Translations under genes and position numbers: made by a program
Assembly: GCA_016776505.1 (NCBI GenBank)
Contig: JADHTG010000006.1
Location: forward strand, 1 to 64,000
Reading direction: 5' to 3'
Length of the DNA: 64,000 nt
Source: Bacteroidota bacterium
GTDB taxonomy: Bacteria; Bacteroidota; Bacteroidia; CAILMK01; JAAYUY01
In this document: piece by piece, positions 27,300 to 38,114 of the stretch
Position numbering within the stretch: the stretch's first letter is position 1
How the letters are laid out: each line of letters opens with the position of its first letter
Notes under the pieces: model-generated
What the model was told of the DNA's origin: nothing
Seen by the model: the letters and a program-made list of their open reading frames with translations, nothing else
The model's database searches: none

Positions 27300-28313
27300 A
27301 TGATTGATCTAAAAACATCATACATGGGAATAGAGTTAAAAAATCCCGTGATAATTGGAGCCAGCAATTTAGTTACAAACCTGGAAACACTCAAACAACT
27401 TGAAATTGCTGGTGCCGCTGCAATTGTTTACAAATCACTTTTTGAAGAACAAATTCAATTGGAAGAGCTGGAGTTTGATGAAGAACTGACCACTTATAAC
27501 GAGCGACACGCTGAAATGCTGAGCTTATTTCCTGAAATGAAGCATGCAGGTCCAAAAGAACATTTAATGAAATTGAAACAGGCAAAAGAAATTCTGACGA
27601 TTCCTTTAATTGCCAGTTTAAATTGTGTAAATGAAGATACCTGGGTGGACTATGTGGAGAAAATTCAGGATAGCGGAGTGGATGGATTGGAATTGAATTT
27701 TTATGCAGTTCCGAAAGATCTAAGTATTGAAGGTCAAAGCATTGAAAATGAACAGATCGCTGTTCTTAAAAAAATCAAAAATAAAATAAAAATACCCTAT
27801 AGTGTTAAACTGAGTCCATTCTACTCCAATCCATTAAATGTCATTTCTAAAATGGACCAGCTGGGCGTTGGGGCTTTTGTTTTGTTTAATAAACTCTTTC
27901 AACCAGATATTAATGTAGACAGCAAGGAAATGATATTTCCCTACAACCTGAGTCACCCCGATGAAAATCGCCTGGCATTAAGATTTAGTGGATTACTTTA
28001 TGATCAAGTCAAAGCAAGTATATGTGGTGGCACTGGTATTTATTCCGGAACGGATGCAGTTAAAATGATTCTTGCAGGTGCTGATACAGTTCAGATTGTG
28101 AGTGCACTTTACAAAAATAAAGTGGAATATGTTGCTACCGTGCTAAAAGACATTGAATCCTATATGAATACCAATAACTACAACAAACTGGATGATTTTA
28201 GGGGATTGTTGTCAAAAAAATCTACGAAAGATCCATATGCATATAAGAGAGCTCAATATGTGGATATTCTTATGAAGTCTGACCATATATTTAATAAATA
28301 TTCACCCAGGTAA
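27300..28313 (+). CDS. Dihydroorotate dehydrogenase-like flavoprotein
   Basis: An FMN-binding TIM-barrel protein of 337 residues in the DHODH superfamily. The N-terminus reads LKTSYMGIELKNPVIIGASN, the barrel carries AIVYKSLFEEQI, IPLIASLNC and VDGLELNFYA, and the phosphate-binding end is CGGTGIYSGTDAVKMILAGA. Bacteroidota usually keep such a paralogue in addition to pyrD; it lacks the usual NCSCPN-type catalytic loop (here LELNFYAVP), so it probably does not oxidise dihydroorotate. Cytosolic, monocistronic. True substrate unknown. Confidence 0.85.
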   Translation: MIDLKTSYMGIELKNPVIIGASNLVTNLETLKQLEIAGAAAIVYKSLFEEQIQLEELEFDEELTTYNERHAEMLSLFPEMKHAGPKEHLMKLKQAKEILTIPLIASLNCVNEDTWVDYVEKIQDSGVDGLELNFYAVPKDLSIEGQSIENEQIAVLKKIKNKIKIPYSVKLSPFYSNPLNVISKMDQLGVGAFVLFNKLFQPDINVDSKEMIFPYNLSHPDENRLALRFSGLLYDQVKASICGGTGIYSGTDAVKMILAGADTVQIVSALYKNKVEYVATVLKDIESYMNTNNYNKLDDFRGLLSKKSTKDPYAYKRAQYVDILMKSDHIFNKYSPR

Positions 28314-28420
28314 ATTTTGGATATAACAAGGCAGGGATTTATATCATTTCTGGTGTCGTTAAAATCCTTCTTAATGCTCATTATTGTAGTCTAAATTCAT
28401 TTCACCAGCTAATTTTTCCA

Positions 28421-28428
28421 TAACTTTG
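28421..28428 (+). promoter_or_regulatory. Candidate -7 promoter element for the NHL-repeat gene
   Basis: TAACTTTG, exact TAnnTTTG, 41 bases upstream of the ATG at 28470. No spaced TTG seen. Confidence 0.4.
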
Positions 28429-28469
28429 TATGAATGAAGTTTAGAAAAAATTAACCAAATTAATATCAT

Positions 28470-30716
28470 ATGTTAAGAGTATTAAGCCTGTTTGTTTTAA
28501 CGGTACTGATAGCTACAACACATACTTTTGCTCAAAATGTGTCATTATATGCCGGGACTCCTAAAACTAGTGGACATGATCCTACGGGAATCCCTCGACT
28601 TAATGCCAAATTCAATAACCCAATAGGAGTTGCTATCGATAAGCATGGCTTTTTATGGGTATCCGAATGGTCTAATCATACAATTCGATTAATCACTCCG
28701 GATGGCTATGTATACACTAAGGCCGGAGGAGCACTGCTGGATTGTTTTAAGAACGCTGCTGCTACTTCTTCCAGGTACAGTAATCCGTCAGGAATATGTG
28801 TCGGACCTGATGATACCATCTATGTGGCAGACCATGGAAATCATGTGATCCGCAGAATTGATCCAACTCAAGGATCCCTGGGAAAAGCATTATGGTCAGG
28901 TGTAAAGGCAGGTAAATTTTCGCCTCCTGGTGCCGGAAATCCAAATTGTTTAACTAAATATCCTGGTCATCAGGATGGAAAATGGGAAAATGCCAAATTT
29001 AAAAATCCGGCTGATGTGGATTGCGATGCAGCTGGAAATATTTATGTAGCAGATCAGGGAAATCATTGCATTCGGAAAATTGGAATTAATGGTTTGGTAA
29101 CTACCATAGCTGGTATTCCTGATTCTTCCGGTTACGCTGATGGCAATGCTTTAGGACAGGCTTTATTTAATTGGCCGGTTGGTATCTATGTACATACGAA
29201 TGGGGATATTTATGTGGCTGAATACCAGAATTCGTCTTTGAGAAAAATTGCAGGAGGACAGGTTACCACTGTTCTGGGCTACCCGCCTTTATGGTTGCCT
29301 TCAGATGTTTATATCGATTCCAGGGGTATCATTTATGTGAGTGATTTGCATAGGATCATTCGATGGAATGGATCCAAATATTCCGTTTTTGCAGGAGGAA
29401 GCGATAAACTTCAGGCAGGTTATGTGAATGATACAGCCACTTCCGCCCGCTTTGATGATACGAAACAAATGGTTGTGGATCCGAACAATTATCATTTTGT
29501 TTATGTTGCTGACTACAATAACCATATCATTCGAAAAGTCACAATTTGTGATAATTATAAGCCAGTGGTTACTTTAAGTGGTGGAACAGTATTTTGTAAA
29601 GGAGATCAGCTTACACTGACAGCTGAGGATGGATATACAAAATACATGTGGTCTACAGGCGAAACAACCAAAAGTATTGTAGTGACGACAACAAAAGATG
29701 TGTCGGTTCAGGTACTGGATACCAATTTGTGTTGGGGTTATTCTGACACTTTTAATGTGAATGTATATACTCTTAAACCTACTGTTACACCAACCGCGAC
29801 TTCCTTTTGTATAGGAGATAGTGCATTTTTAGTAGGACAGGCCGGATTTGATTATTACACCTGGTTCAAGAATGGAGTTAAATTTAAAGAGGGGATCAAT
29901 GAACAAACACTCGTCGTTTACGACTCAGGAAGTTATGTTCTTGAGGTGATCTCAGGACCCTGCACAGGCAGATCCGACAAACTGGATATTTCATTAGGAC
30001 AACTAACACCGGGCCTGAATTACGAAGGAAATCAGGTTCTTTGCTTAGGTGATAGTATGATAGTGGAACCAAATGCAGATTATAATTCCTATGAATGGCG
30101 TAAAGATGGAAATCTAATTAGCACTTCAAAACAAGTAATCATAAAGGAAGCAGGAACTTATAATTTATTTGCCTCTACTGCAGCAGGTTGCAGTGGGTAT
30201 TCAGTAGACTTGATTGTAAGCACTTTTGCCAAACCACCCAAACCAACGATTTCAACTGCTGGTGATTCCATTTTAGTATCGAGTTCATTAATTGGAAATC
30301 AATGGTATCGAAATGACACTTTATTGTTTGGATCAACTGCACCCGGATACTATGCCACTATTCCAGGTTGGTATAAAGTGGTGGTAACATCTGACCAGAC
30401 CGGTTGTTATTCAGAATCCGATCCATTCCCATTTGGCGGTGTCAGTATTCCTGAAAACAATATAAATAAGCAACTGTTTATTTATCCCAATCCATCCCAT
30501 GGCGTTTTATCTATTTCAGGCTGTAGTCCTGTTAAAGAAAAGGGCAGTGTACAGATACTAAATATGATAGGTGAAATTGTTTATCAGGATGATGTCGATG
30601 TTGCAAAAAATCAATTCCAAAAAGAAATCAATGTGGAATATTTAGAAAAAGGAATTTATATCCTTTTATTTAGAATGGATAACAGCTCTCAAGGACATAA
30701 GATCATCATTAATTAA
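28470..30716 (+). CDS. T9SS-secreted NHL-repeat beta-propeller protein
   Basis: 748 residues. A signal peptide (about 1-22, ending FAQN) precedes an NHL-type propeller (about 30-360) with five to six blades; repeated cores are NPIGVAIDKHGFLWVSEWSN, IYVADHGNHVIRRI, IYVADQGNHCIRKI and VYVADYNNHIIRKV. Three short Ig-like modules follow (about 370-650), each with a CxGD(S/Q) turn (FCKGDQLTL, FCIGDSAFL, LCLGDSMIV). The final 80 residues are a T9SS type A sorting domain (FIYPNPSHGVLSISG ... KGIYILLFRM). Export by the T9SS encoded near the window's right end is expected. NHL propellers mediate protein or glycan contacts. It is followed at once by a strong terminator. Confidence 0.92.
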   Translation: MLRVLSLFVLTVLIATTHTFAQNVSLYAGTPKTSGHDPTGIPRLNAKFNNPIGVAIDKHGFLWVSEWSNHTIRLITPDGYVYTKAGGALLDCFKNAAATSSRYSNPSGICVGPDDTIYVADHGNHVIRRIDPTQGSLGKALWSGVKAGKFSPPGAGNPNCLTKYPGHQDGKWENAKFKNPADVDCDAAGNIYVADQGNHCIRKIGINGLVTTIAGIPDSSGYADGNALGQALFNWPVGIYVHTNGDIYVAEYQNSSLRKIAGGQVTTVLGYPPLWLPSDVYIDSRGIIYVSDLHRIIRWNGSKYSVFAGGSDKLQAGYVNDTATSARFDDTKQMVVDPNNYHFVYVADYNNHIIRKVTICDNYKPVVTLSGGTVFCKGDQLTLTAEDGYTKYMWSTGETTKSIVVTTTKDVSVQVLDTNLCWGYSDTFNVNVYTLKPTVTPTATSFCIGDSAFLVGQAGFDYYTWFKNGVKFKEGINEQTLVVYDSGSYVLEVISGPCTGRSDKLDISLGQLTPGLNYEGNQVLCLGDSMIVEPNADYNSYEWRKDGNLISTSKQVIIKEAGTYNLFASTAAGCSGYSVDLIVSTFAKPPKPTISTAGDSILVSSSLIGNQWYRNDTLLFGSTAPGYYATIPGWYKVVVTSDQTGCYSESDPFPFGGVSIPENNINKQLFIYPNPSHGVLSISGCSPVKEKGSVQILNMIGEIVYQDDVDVAKNQFQKEINVEYLEKGIYILLFRMDNSSQGHKIIIN

Positions 30717-30733
30717 ACATAGATTGAAAATGT

Positions 30734-30762
30734 AAAAGACCTGTTTTTCAGGTCTTTTTTTT
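30734..30762 (+). terminator. Terminator after the NHL-repeat gene
   Basis: AAAAGACCTG, TTTTT loop, CAGGTCTTTT then four further T: a perfect 10-bp stem 17 bases after the stop codon. Confidence 0.92.
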
Positions 30763-30800
30763 GTCCTGATAATATAAGCCAGCATCCTTTTTATTTATTC

Positions 30801-30808
30801 TAACTTTG
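30801..30808 (+). promoter_or_regulatory. Candidate -7 promoter element for nusB
   Basis: TAACTTTG, exact TAnnTTTG, 53 bases before the nusB ATG and just after the upstream terminator, where a new promoter is needed. Confidence 0.42.
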
Positions 30809-30861
30809 AAAGTCAAATAACAGGCATTATTGAATGCCTTTCTTATTTAACAGTTTGATTT

Positions 30862-31818
30862 ATGCTCAACAGAAGGCACATTCGGATTAAAGTGATGCAG
30901 GCATTGTATTCCTTATGGAGTTCGGGGATTGATAAAGAAGAGCGCCAGGTAGAGAAGGAAATGATAGAAAGCATAAACAAACTGTATGATCTGTATTTAT
31001 TTCTGTTGTTATTTACGAGAGAATTGACTTCATTTTCAGAAAACTATGATCATGAAGTGAGAGCAAACAACCTTCCCCAAGCCCGTGAAATTGCAATAAA
31101 CAAGAGTTTTTACCACAACAACCTCATTGATAAACTTTCATTGAATGAAATCCTGGAAAAGGAGCTGACATTGAAAAAACTGTTATGGGATCCCGAAGAT
31201 ATGAATCTGCTGCGCAGGCTGTTTATGGATCTGAAAGCAGGTGATCTATATAAGGATTTTATCTACAGAGAACATAATTCAGACGAAGAGATACTGGAAT
31301 TATTTTCATTTATTCTTAAGCATTATACGGTACACTTTGCCTTGGTTGATCAATTCCTGGAGGAAAAATTCTTCAACTGGCTCGATGATTCAAAAGTAGC
31401 TGTTCAAATGGCTATAAAGACGTTTAAGAATATTTTATCTGATCCTGATAAGGAGAATTTCCTGCTTCCACTTTCACCAGATGATGATGTCAGTTTTAAA
31501 TTTGCGAAAGATCTTTTTCATGAAACAGTTCTCAGGCAAAAAGAAAATAAGGAGCTCATTGAGCAAAAAATAGATAAATGGGAACCCAGCAGAATACCAC
31601 TTTTAGATAGCATTATTCTTCAAATGGGCTTAACGGAGTTTTTGTATTTTGATAGTATACCTGTAAAAGTCACAATCAACGAATGTATTGAATTATCAAA
31701 ATATTACAGCACGCCAAACAGCAAGAAGTTTATAAACGGTGTTTTGGACAATCTTTTGATTGACCTGGAAAAGGAAAAAAGGATTAATAAAAAAGGAATT
31801 GGTTTAATTGATAAATAA
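30862..31818 (+). CDS. nusB: Transcription antitermination factor NusB (long Bacteroidota form)
   Basis: NusB with NusE/S10 binds boxA RNA and supports antitermination of rRNA transcription. The start MLNRRHIRIKVMQALYS matches the NusB N-terminus, and the C-terminal domain (about 180-310) carries WEPSRIPLLDSIILQMGLTE, IPVKVTINECIELSKYY and NSKKFINGVLDNLL. Bacterial NusB is usually 130-160 residues; the 318-residue form with a helical insertion is typical of Bacteroidota. First gene of a rightward run nusB - DUF1573 - yajC - ybbR - coaE. Confidence 0.94.
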   Translation: MLNRRHIRIKVMQALYSLWSSGIDKEERQVEKEMIESINKLYDLYLFLLLFTRELTSFSENYDHEVRANNLPQAREIAINKSFYHNNLIDKLSLNEILEKELTLKKLLWDPEDMNLLRRLFMDLKAGDLYKDFIYREHNSDEEILELFSFILKHYTVHFALVDQFLEEKFFNWLDDSKVAVQMAIKTFKNILSDPDKENFLLPLSPDDDVSFKFAKDLFHETVLRQKENKELIEQKIDKWEPSRIPLLDSIILQMGLTEFLYFDSIPVKVTINECIELSKYYSTPNSKKFINGVLDNLLIDLEKEKRINKKGIGLIDK

Positions 31819-31826
31819 GAGTTTCC

Positions 31827-31834
31827 TAAATTTG
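31827..31834 (+). promoter_or_regulatory. Candidate -7 promoter element inside the nusB-DUF1573 gap
   Basis: TAAATTTG, exact TAnnTTTG, with TTG at 31808-31810 sixteen bases upstream (spacer slightly short). It would let the DUF1573-yajC-ybbR-coaE part be transcribed separately from nusB. Confidence 0.42.
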
Positions 31835-31857
31835 CTGCTTTAAATTATGGTTTGAAA

Positions 31858-32304
31858 ATGAGAATTATACCATTATTTTTTATTTCATTAATACTGATTT
31901 CATCCTCATGCAATAATAGCAACCCGGATACTGAAATTAATCCGGACCTTATTAATAATCCGGCAACTGCTTCAGGTAAAAACAACAATAAACAAGCTGT
32001 ATTGACCTTTAGGACTGAAACACATGACTTCGAGCGTGTGATCGAAGGAGCAAAAGTGAGCTATGCGTTTAAATTTACAAATACAGGGACTGGTGATTTG
32101 ATCATCAATAATTGTGTACCATCTTGTGGGTGCACAGTCCCGGAATTTCCAAAGCAACCCATTAAACCGGGAGAATCGGAATTCATAAAAATTATTTTTG
32201 ACAGTAAAGGACGAGAGGGTATATTTGAAAAAAACATTTCAGTTTATTCAAACACCATCCCCAATGTCCGGCAACTATATATTAAAGGAAAAGTAATTAA
32301 ATAG
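31858..32304 (+). CDS. DUF1573-domain lipoprotein
   Basis: A lipoprotein of 148 residues from ATG 31858 (a TTG two codons earlier is possible but less likely). Signal peptide and lipobox ISSSC give Cys18 as the lipidated residue. The rest is one DUF1573 Ig-like domain: HDFERVIEGAKVSYAFKFTN, then NNCVPSCGCTVPEF with the diagnostic CGC, and PGESEFIKIIFDSKGREG. Members are common in Bacteroidota envelopes with unknown function. Six bases before yajC, so it is part of the same transcript. Confidence 0.88.
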   Translation: MRIIPLFFISLILISSSCNNSNPDTEINPDLINNPATASGKNNNKQAVLTFRTETHDFERVIEGAKVSYAFKFTNTGTGDLIINNCVPSCGCTVPEFPKQPIKPGESEFIKIIFDSKGREGIFEKNISVYSNTIPNVRQLYIKGKVIK

Positions 32305-32310
32305 TAAAAA

Positions 32311-32649
32311 ATGACAATATTAAATGTACTTACCATTATTTTAATGGCAGCACCAGCAAATGGAGAAAAATCTAATCCATTAACATCTTTATTACCTTTT
32401 ATTTTAATTCTTGTTATCATTTATTTCTTTATGATACGGCCTCAATCTAAAAAGGCAAAAGATCAACGACTTTTTAAAGACACGATTTCCAAGGGAGATA
32501 AAGTCATCACCATTGGGGGTGTTCATGCAAAAATTGTTGAAATTAAGGAGAAGGATTTTATTATAGATGTTGGGAATGGTGTAAAAATGACTATTCAAAA
32601 AGAAGCTGTTTCAATGGAAGCATCGCGATCGTTGAACAATAAAAGTTGA
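32311..32649 (+). CDS. yajC: Preprotein translocase auxiliary subunit YajC
   Basis: YajC accompanies SecDF in the inner membrane. One membrane helix (about 26-46, LLPFILILVIIYFFMIRPQ) is followed by the signature RPQSKKAKDQ and the small cytosolic domain GDKVITIGGVHAKIVEIKE ... GVKMTIQKEAV. 112 residues is typical. An Ala/Pro-rich segment before the helix (LMAAPANGEKSN) suggests a short periplasmic start. The stop overlaps the start region of the ybbR-like gene. Confidence 0.94.
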   Translation: MTILNVLTIILMAAPANGEKSNPLTSLLPFILILVIIYFFMIRPQSKKAKDQRLFKDTISKGDKVITIGGVHAKIVEIKEKDFIIDVGNGVKMTIQKEAVSMEASRSLNNKS

Positions 32650-33626
32650 TCCGTATGGTGAGGAATACAAATTCCAAATCCGTATTAATAGAATTACCCA
32701 GGTCTACAAATCGTAAAGGCCTGGTTGTTTTTTTTATATCTTTCATTATTGCTGCAGTTTTCTGGTTATTGCAATCTTTTAGTCAAACCTATCAATCCAA
32801 TATCAGGGTTCCAATACAATATGCTCAGATTCCGGAAGGTTTGGCATTAAATAAACCACTACCAGATATACTGGAGATAAGATTTGAATCATCTGGTTGG
32901 GGTATCATGAAATTTAAGCGTTTCCAGCGAAATCAAGCCTTCGTTCTGAACCTGAATAAGTTCCCTGAGCAAAAGTCAGTCTCCACATCTAATTTTATCA
33001 TTTCAAATTTACCAGAAGAAATGGCCAGTATTAAGATATTGATGGTTAGTCCTGAAGTATTAAATCTAGGTTTCGAAAAGCGGCGGGAGAAGGAAGTTCC
33101 GGTTGTTCCTGATTTAAAAGTCAGTTTTAACAGTCAGTATGGTTTAGCCGGCCTGATTACGATAAAACCGGAAAAAGTCTTGGTATCAGGACCAGAATCA
33201 GAAATTAATAAAATAAATGAGGTTAAAACGGAGTTTAGAAAATATGATGAACTGGAAGACAAAGTGATTGATATTATAGGATTGGTTGATTTAGGTTCGA
33301 AGAATATCAAATATGATCAAGAGGAGTTCGAGCTCACAATTCCTGTTGAGCAGCTTGCTGAAGGTACTCTGACAATCCCAATTTCAATGCCTCAAAACCT
33401 GCAGAATACTATCAGTTTGATACCTGAAAAAGTACAGCTAAAGTTCCAGGCAGCAGTTAGTTTATACAATACTGTTTCGCAACTTGACTTTGATCCTTTT
33501 ATAAAAATGGAAGATTTTGAATCAACAAATGACGATAAACTAAAAGTGCATTGTAAAGTGAAACAGGATTTTATCTATAAAGTGAGTGTGAGTCCTGAAT
33601 ATGTTGATTATATTTTGATTAAATGA
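32646..33626 (+). CDS. YbbR-like domain membrane-anchored protein
   Basis: One N-terminal helix (about 27-46) anchors a mainly beta extracytoplasmic region with two or three YbbR-like units (for example IRVPIQYAQIPEGLALN near 58-74, VPVVPDLKVSFNSQYGLAG near 147-165 and LTIPISMPQNLQ near 240). In Firmicutes YbbR/CdaR regulates the diadenylate cyclase CdaA; no cdaA is next to it here. Possible starts are TTG 32646, overlapping the yajC stop, or ATG 32655; the ATG is as likely and gives 323 residues. Its stop overlaps the coaE start (ATGA), indicating coupling. Confidence 0.85.
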   Translation: MIRMVRNTNSKSVLIELPRSTNRKGLVVFFISFIIAAVFWLLQSFSQTYQSNIRVPIQYAQIPEGLALNKPLPDILEIRFESSGWGIMKFKRFQRNQAFVLNLNKFPEQKSVSTSNFIISNLPEEMASIKILMVSPEVLNLGFEKRREKEVPVVPDLKVSFNSQYGLAGLITIKPEKVLVSGPESEINKINEVKTEFRKYDELEDKVIDIIGLVDLGSKNIKYDQEEFELTIPVEQLAEGTLTIPISMPQNLQNTISLIPEKVQLKFQAAVSLYNTVSQLDFDPFIKMEDFESTNDDKLKVHCKVKQDFIYKVSVSPEYVDYILIK

Positions 33627-34216
33627 TACAAGTAGGCGTAACAGGGGGAATTGGAAGCGGGAAAACTACTGTTTGTGGGATATTTGAACATTTGGGTATC
33701 CCGGTTTATTATGCAGATTTAAGGAGCAAGGAGTTGATCCAGGAGGATGTTAAACTGGTTGAAGAAATAAAGCGAGCATTTGGCCGTGATCTTTATGATT
33801 CTGAAAATAAGCTGGATAAGGCAGCCCTCGCATCTATAGTTTTCAAGGATAAAAAAAAATTACAGCAATTAAATTCGATCGTTCATCCTGCAGTAGTTAA
33901 TGATTACAATTACTGGATCACTCAACAGAAGGATCAAGCTTATATCATTAAAGAATCAGCTTTGCTTTTTGAGTCGGGAACCTACAAAAATCTCGACCTT
34001 ATCATCTGTGTATATGCACCGCTTGAAATGCGCCTGGAACGCATAAAAGTTCGAGATAAGTTAAAGGAAGAAGATGTGATTTCCAGAATGGAATCGCAAC
34101 TCCCTGATAATGAGAAGATGAGGCTTAGTGATTATGTTATTTGCAACGACATGAAGCAGCCCTTGATCAGCCAGGTATTATCCCTCCATCATGAGCTTTC
34201 TAACAGCTTAATTTAG
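33623..34216 (+). CDS. coaE: Dephospho-CoA kinase
   Basis: Final step of CoA synthesis: ATP-dependent 3'-phosphorylation of dephospho-CoA. P-loop GGIGSGKTT (8-16), YYADLRSKEL (27-36, family YDAD..A), and LIICVYAPLEMRLERIKVRD (lid) are all present in 197 residues. The family's usual D in the YxAD loop is Asp30. ATG overlaps the ybbR-like stop by four bases. A 111-base gap follows before gyrB. Confidence 0.95.
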   Translation: MIQVGVTGGIGSGKTTVCGIFEHLGIPVYYADLRSKELIQEDVKLVEEIKRAFGRDLYDSENKLDKAALASIVFKDKKKLQQLNSIVHPAVVNDYNYWITQQKDQAYIIKESALLFESGTYKNLDLIICVYAPLEMRLERIKVRDKLKEEDVISRMESQLPDNEKMRLSDYVICNDMKQPLISQVLSLHHELSNSLI

Positions 34217-34315
34217 AATAAGATAAGTATCGTTTTTCGGCCTGAATATTGTGGATAAGTTAAGGCTTGAAATTAGACTTAAGCCTGTGACATTTCGTAA
34301 TTTTATACCTACTAA

Positions 34316-36286
<1,971 letters not shown>

Positions 36287-36288
36287 GT

Positions 36289-36543
36289 TTAATTAACGTA
36301 AGTTCGATATATTAGTTTTTGACTATCAACTATTTATACATATTTCTTAGAGAAATCCTCGTGGCTTTGGGTCTTCTGCCAAAGGCATGACTTTGTGGGT
36401 GGCAAAAAGTATTATTAATAATGCCACTAACCTGCCCGCCATAGCATTTTGGCAGGAGGGGACACCAAAACACAAAGGTTGATTTATGAATAATACATAG
36501 AGTGAATTGCTAATAATTGTCATAGCGAACTCACGTTAATTAA
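36289..36543. repeat. 255-bp element bounded by 22-bp inverted repeats (MITE-like)
   Basis: The left end TTAATTAACGTAAGTTCG (36289-36306, extending to 36310) and the right end, read on the minus strand as TTAATTAACGTGAGTTCG (36543-36526, extending to 36522), agree at 20 of 22 positions. Inside, parts of the two halves also mirror each other: TCTTCTGCCAAA near 36372 versus TCCTGCCAAAATG on the minus strand from 36457. A local hairpin CCTGCC / GGCAGG lies at 36431-36456. The element fills the whole gyrB-gldH gap, begins two bases after the gyrB stop, and supplies the last codons and stop of gldH. No ORF inside. Confidence 0.65.
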
Positions 36544-37027
36544 TATCCTTTTCAACACTCAATCCAACATCCATAATTCCAGTGAGCGTATTGGATCTCA
36601 TTTCGTGGTTAACATAGTAAGAATATTCACCTGAATGTTCAAATAATATGCTTTTTTCCAGCGGTATTTTATTGTCAATGATATCGCCCAATCCCTGGCC
36701 AAACCATCTACCGTCTATATCAGCAAGAATGAATTCATATTTCTTATCTGAAATCATGGCCCCATTTCTGTCAAATTTTTTAACCCTTATCCAGATATTG
36801 CTGTAAGGGTATCGACTACTTGTACGTAAATTGAAAAAAGTGTTGTATTTGGAAAGGCTGTCCTTGATGGTGAAATTAAATGGAATTGCATATTCATATG
36901 TCCAGTTAAAATCAGGGATCTTTTTATGTTTTTGATAAATCAGGGATTTAGTGCAGGAAGATGTGACAAATAATGCCACCAGACTAATGAAAAGCATTAT
37001 ATGAAAAAAACGAATGAATCTAAACAT
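36536..37027 (-). CDS. gldH: Gliding motility/T9SS lipoprotein GldH
   Basis: A 163-residue lipoprotein: signal peptide with lipobox TSSC, lipidated Cys25, then a mainly beta domain with PDFNWTYEYAIPFNFTIKD, NLRTSSRYPYSNIWI and DGRWFGQGLGDIIDNKIP, as in GldH. In F. johnsoniae GldH is required for gliding and T9SS function, probably at the periplasmic side of the envelope. Seven bases downstream of ricT, which is the usual Bacteroidota neighbour. The last few codons overlap the right inverted repeat of the 255-bp element, so its C-terminus may have been altered by that insertion. Confidence 0.9.
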   Translation of the reverse strand: MFRFIRFFHIMLFISLVALFVTSSCTKSLIYQKHKKIPDFNWTYEYAIPFNFTIKDSLSKYNTFFNLRTSSRYPYSNIWIRVKKFDRNGAMISDKKYEFILADIDGRWFGQGLGDIIDNKIPLEKSILFEHSGEYSYYVNHEMRSNTLTGIMDVGLSVEKDIN

Positions 37028-37034
37028 AATGGGA

Positions 37035-38093
37035 TCAATAATCTGTAATACCAGGATTTGTTACTACATCCACTTTTTCAATATAATTTGAAATATCAGG
37101 TTTCTGATTTTTTTGATTCATGTCCATAATCTTCTTTACATTCTGGATATGCAAAGGGAAAGGAGTACTCAGGTTGGAATCCTTATTAATAAACCACATC
37201 CAGCCTTTCAGGATATCAATTTTGAACACTTTTGCAAACCCGTCACTGATTTGCAATTCAATAGTCTCATCCGGGAAACTTTCGAAAGCCTCGAGGTAAC
37301 TATCCAACTCATAATTTAAGCAGCATTTCAATCGGCTGCACTGGCCCGAAAGTTTAGCCGGATTCAGGTAAAGATTTTGCTGTTTGGCAGCAATAGTTGG
37401 AACAGTAGTAAAATCAGTTAACCAGGCTGCGCAGCATAATTCCCTGCCACAATCTCCAATTCCACCAACACGACCGGATTCCTGTCGTATTCCAATTTGC
37501 TTCATTTCGATCTTTGTTCTAAAAGTTTTAGCAAAAACTTTTATCATCTCCCTGAAATCCACACGACCTTCGGCAGTGTAATAAAAAGTTATCTTCTTTC
37601 TATCAGCTTGATATTCCACATCATTGAACTTCATTTGCAGCTGCAATTCAACTGCAATCTGCCTGGCTTTGATCATAGTAGTGTACTCAAGCTTTTTGCT
37701 TTCTTCCCAATTCTGAAGATCTTTATCATTTGCAATACGAATGATATTGAGAACGGATTCTGAATTCAATGTGACAGCATGTTTTTTCATTTGCAGCTTT
37801 ACCAAATCACTGGAAATACTGACAAAGCCAATATCATGGCCTGTTGGGCATTCAACAACCACATAATCCCCCACATTAATTCTCAATTGATTTGGATTCT
37901 TACAAAATATCTTTTTAATGCTTTTAAATTGCACCTCCACCACTTCTGGAATAGCAGCTATATCAGGATCCAGGTATTTTTGCATCCAATCAGTTGTGGA
38001 TAGTTTGCTACAGCAAAACTTGCATGGATTCCTGCTTGGAAACTTAGGAATATTCAATTCATTGGGATTTATATTTAGCATGCTTGATTCCAT
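37035..38093 (-). CDS. ricT: PSP1-domain protein RicT-like
   Basis: PSP1 (YaaT/RicT) family, 352 residues. In Bacillus RicT forms an Fe-S complex with RicA/RicF that acts on RNase Y-dependent mRNA processing. The cysteines are kept: CKFCC (24-28), GDCGRELCCAAW (214-225) and QCSRLKCCLNYE (251-262); the PSP1 core includes ADRKKITFYYTAEGRVDFRE (163-182). Between holB (21 bases) and gldH (7 bases), a common holB-ricT-gldH layout in this phylum. The initial five residues before the second Met are optional. Cytosolic. Confidence 0.9.
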   Translation of the reverse strand: MESSMLNINPNELNIPKFPSRNPCKFCCSKLSTTDWMQKYLDPDIAAIPEVVEVQFKSIKKIFCKNPNQLRINVGDYVVVECPTGHDIGFVSISSDLVKLQMKKHAVTLNSESVLNIIRIANDKDLQNWEESKKLEYTTMIKARQIAVELQLQMKFNDVEYQADRKKITFYYTAEGRVDFREMIKVFAKTFRTKIEMKQIGIRQESGRVGGIGDCGRELCCAAWLTDFTTVPTIAAKQQNLYLNPAKLSGQCSRLKCCLNYELDSYLEAFESFPDETIELQISDGFAKVFKIDILKGWMWFINKDSNLSTPFPLHIQNVKKIMDMNQKNQKPDISNYIEKVDVVTNPGITDY

Positions 38094-38114
38094 TTTGAAG
38101 CGGACTAAAAGATG

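Noticed and set aside
36289-36543. Reading the gyrB-gldH element as an insertion sequence
   Set aside because: No transposase frame, no visible direct target repeats; only a MITE-like or palindromic repeat is supportable.
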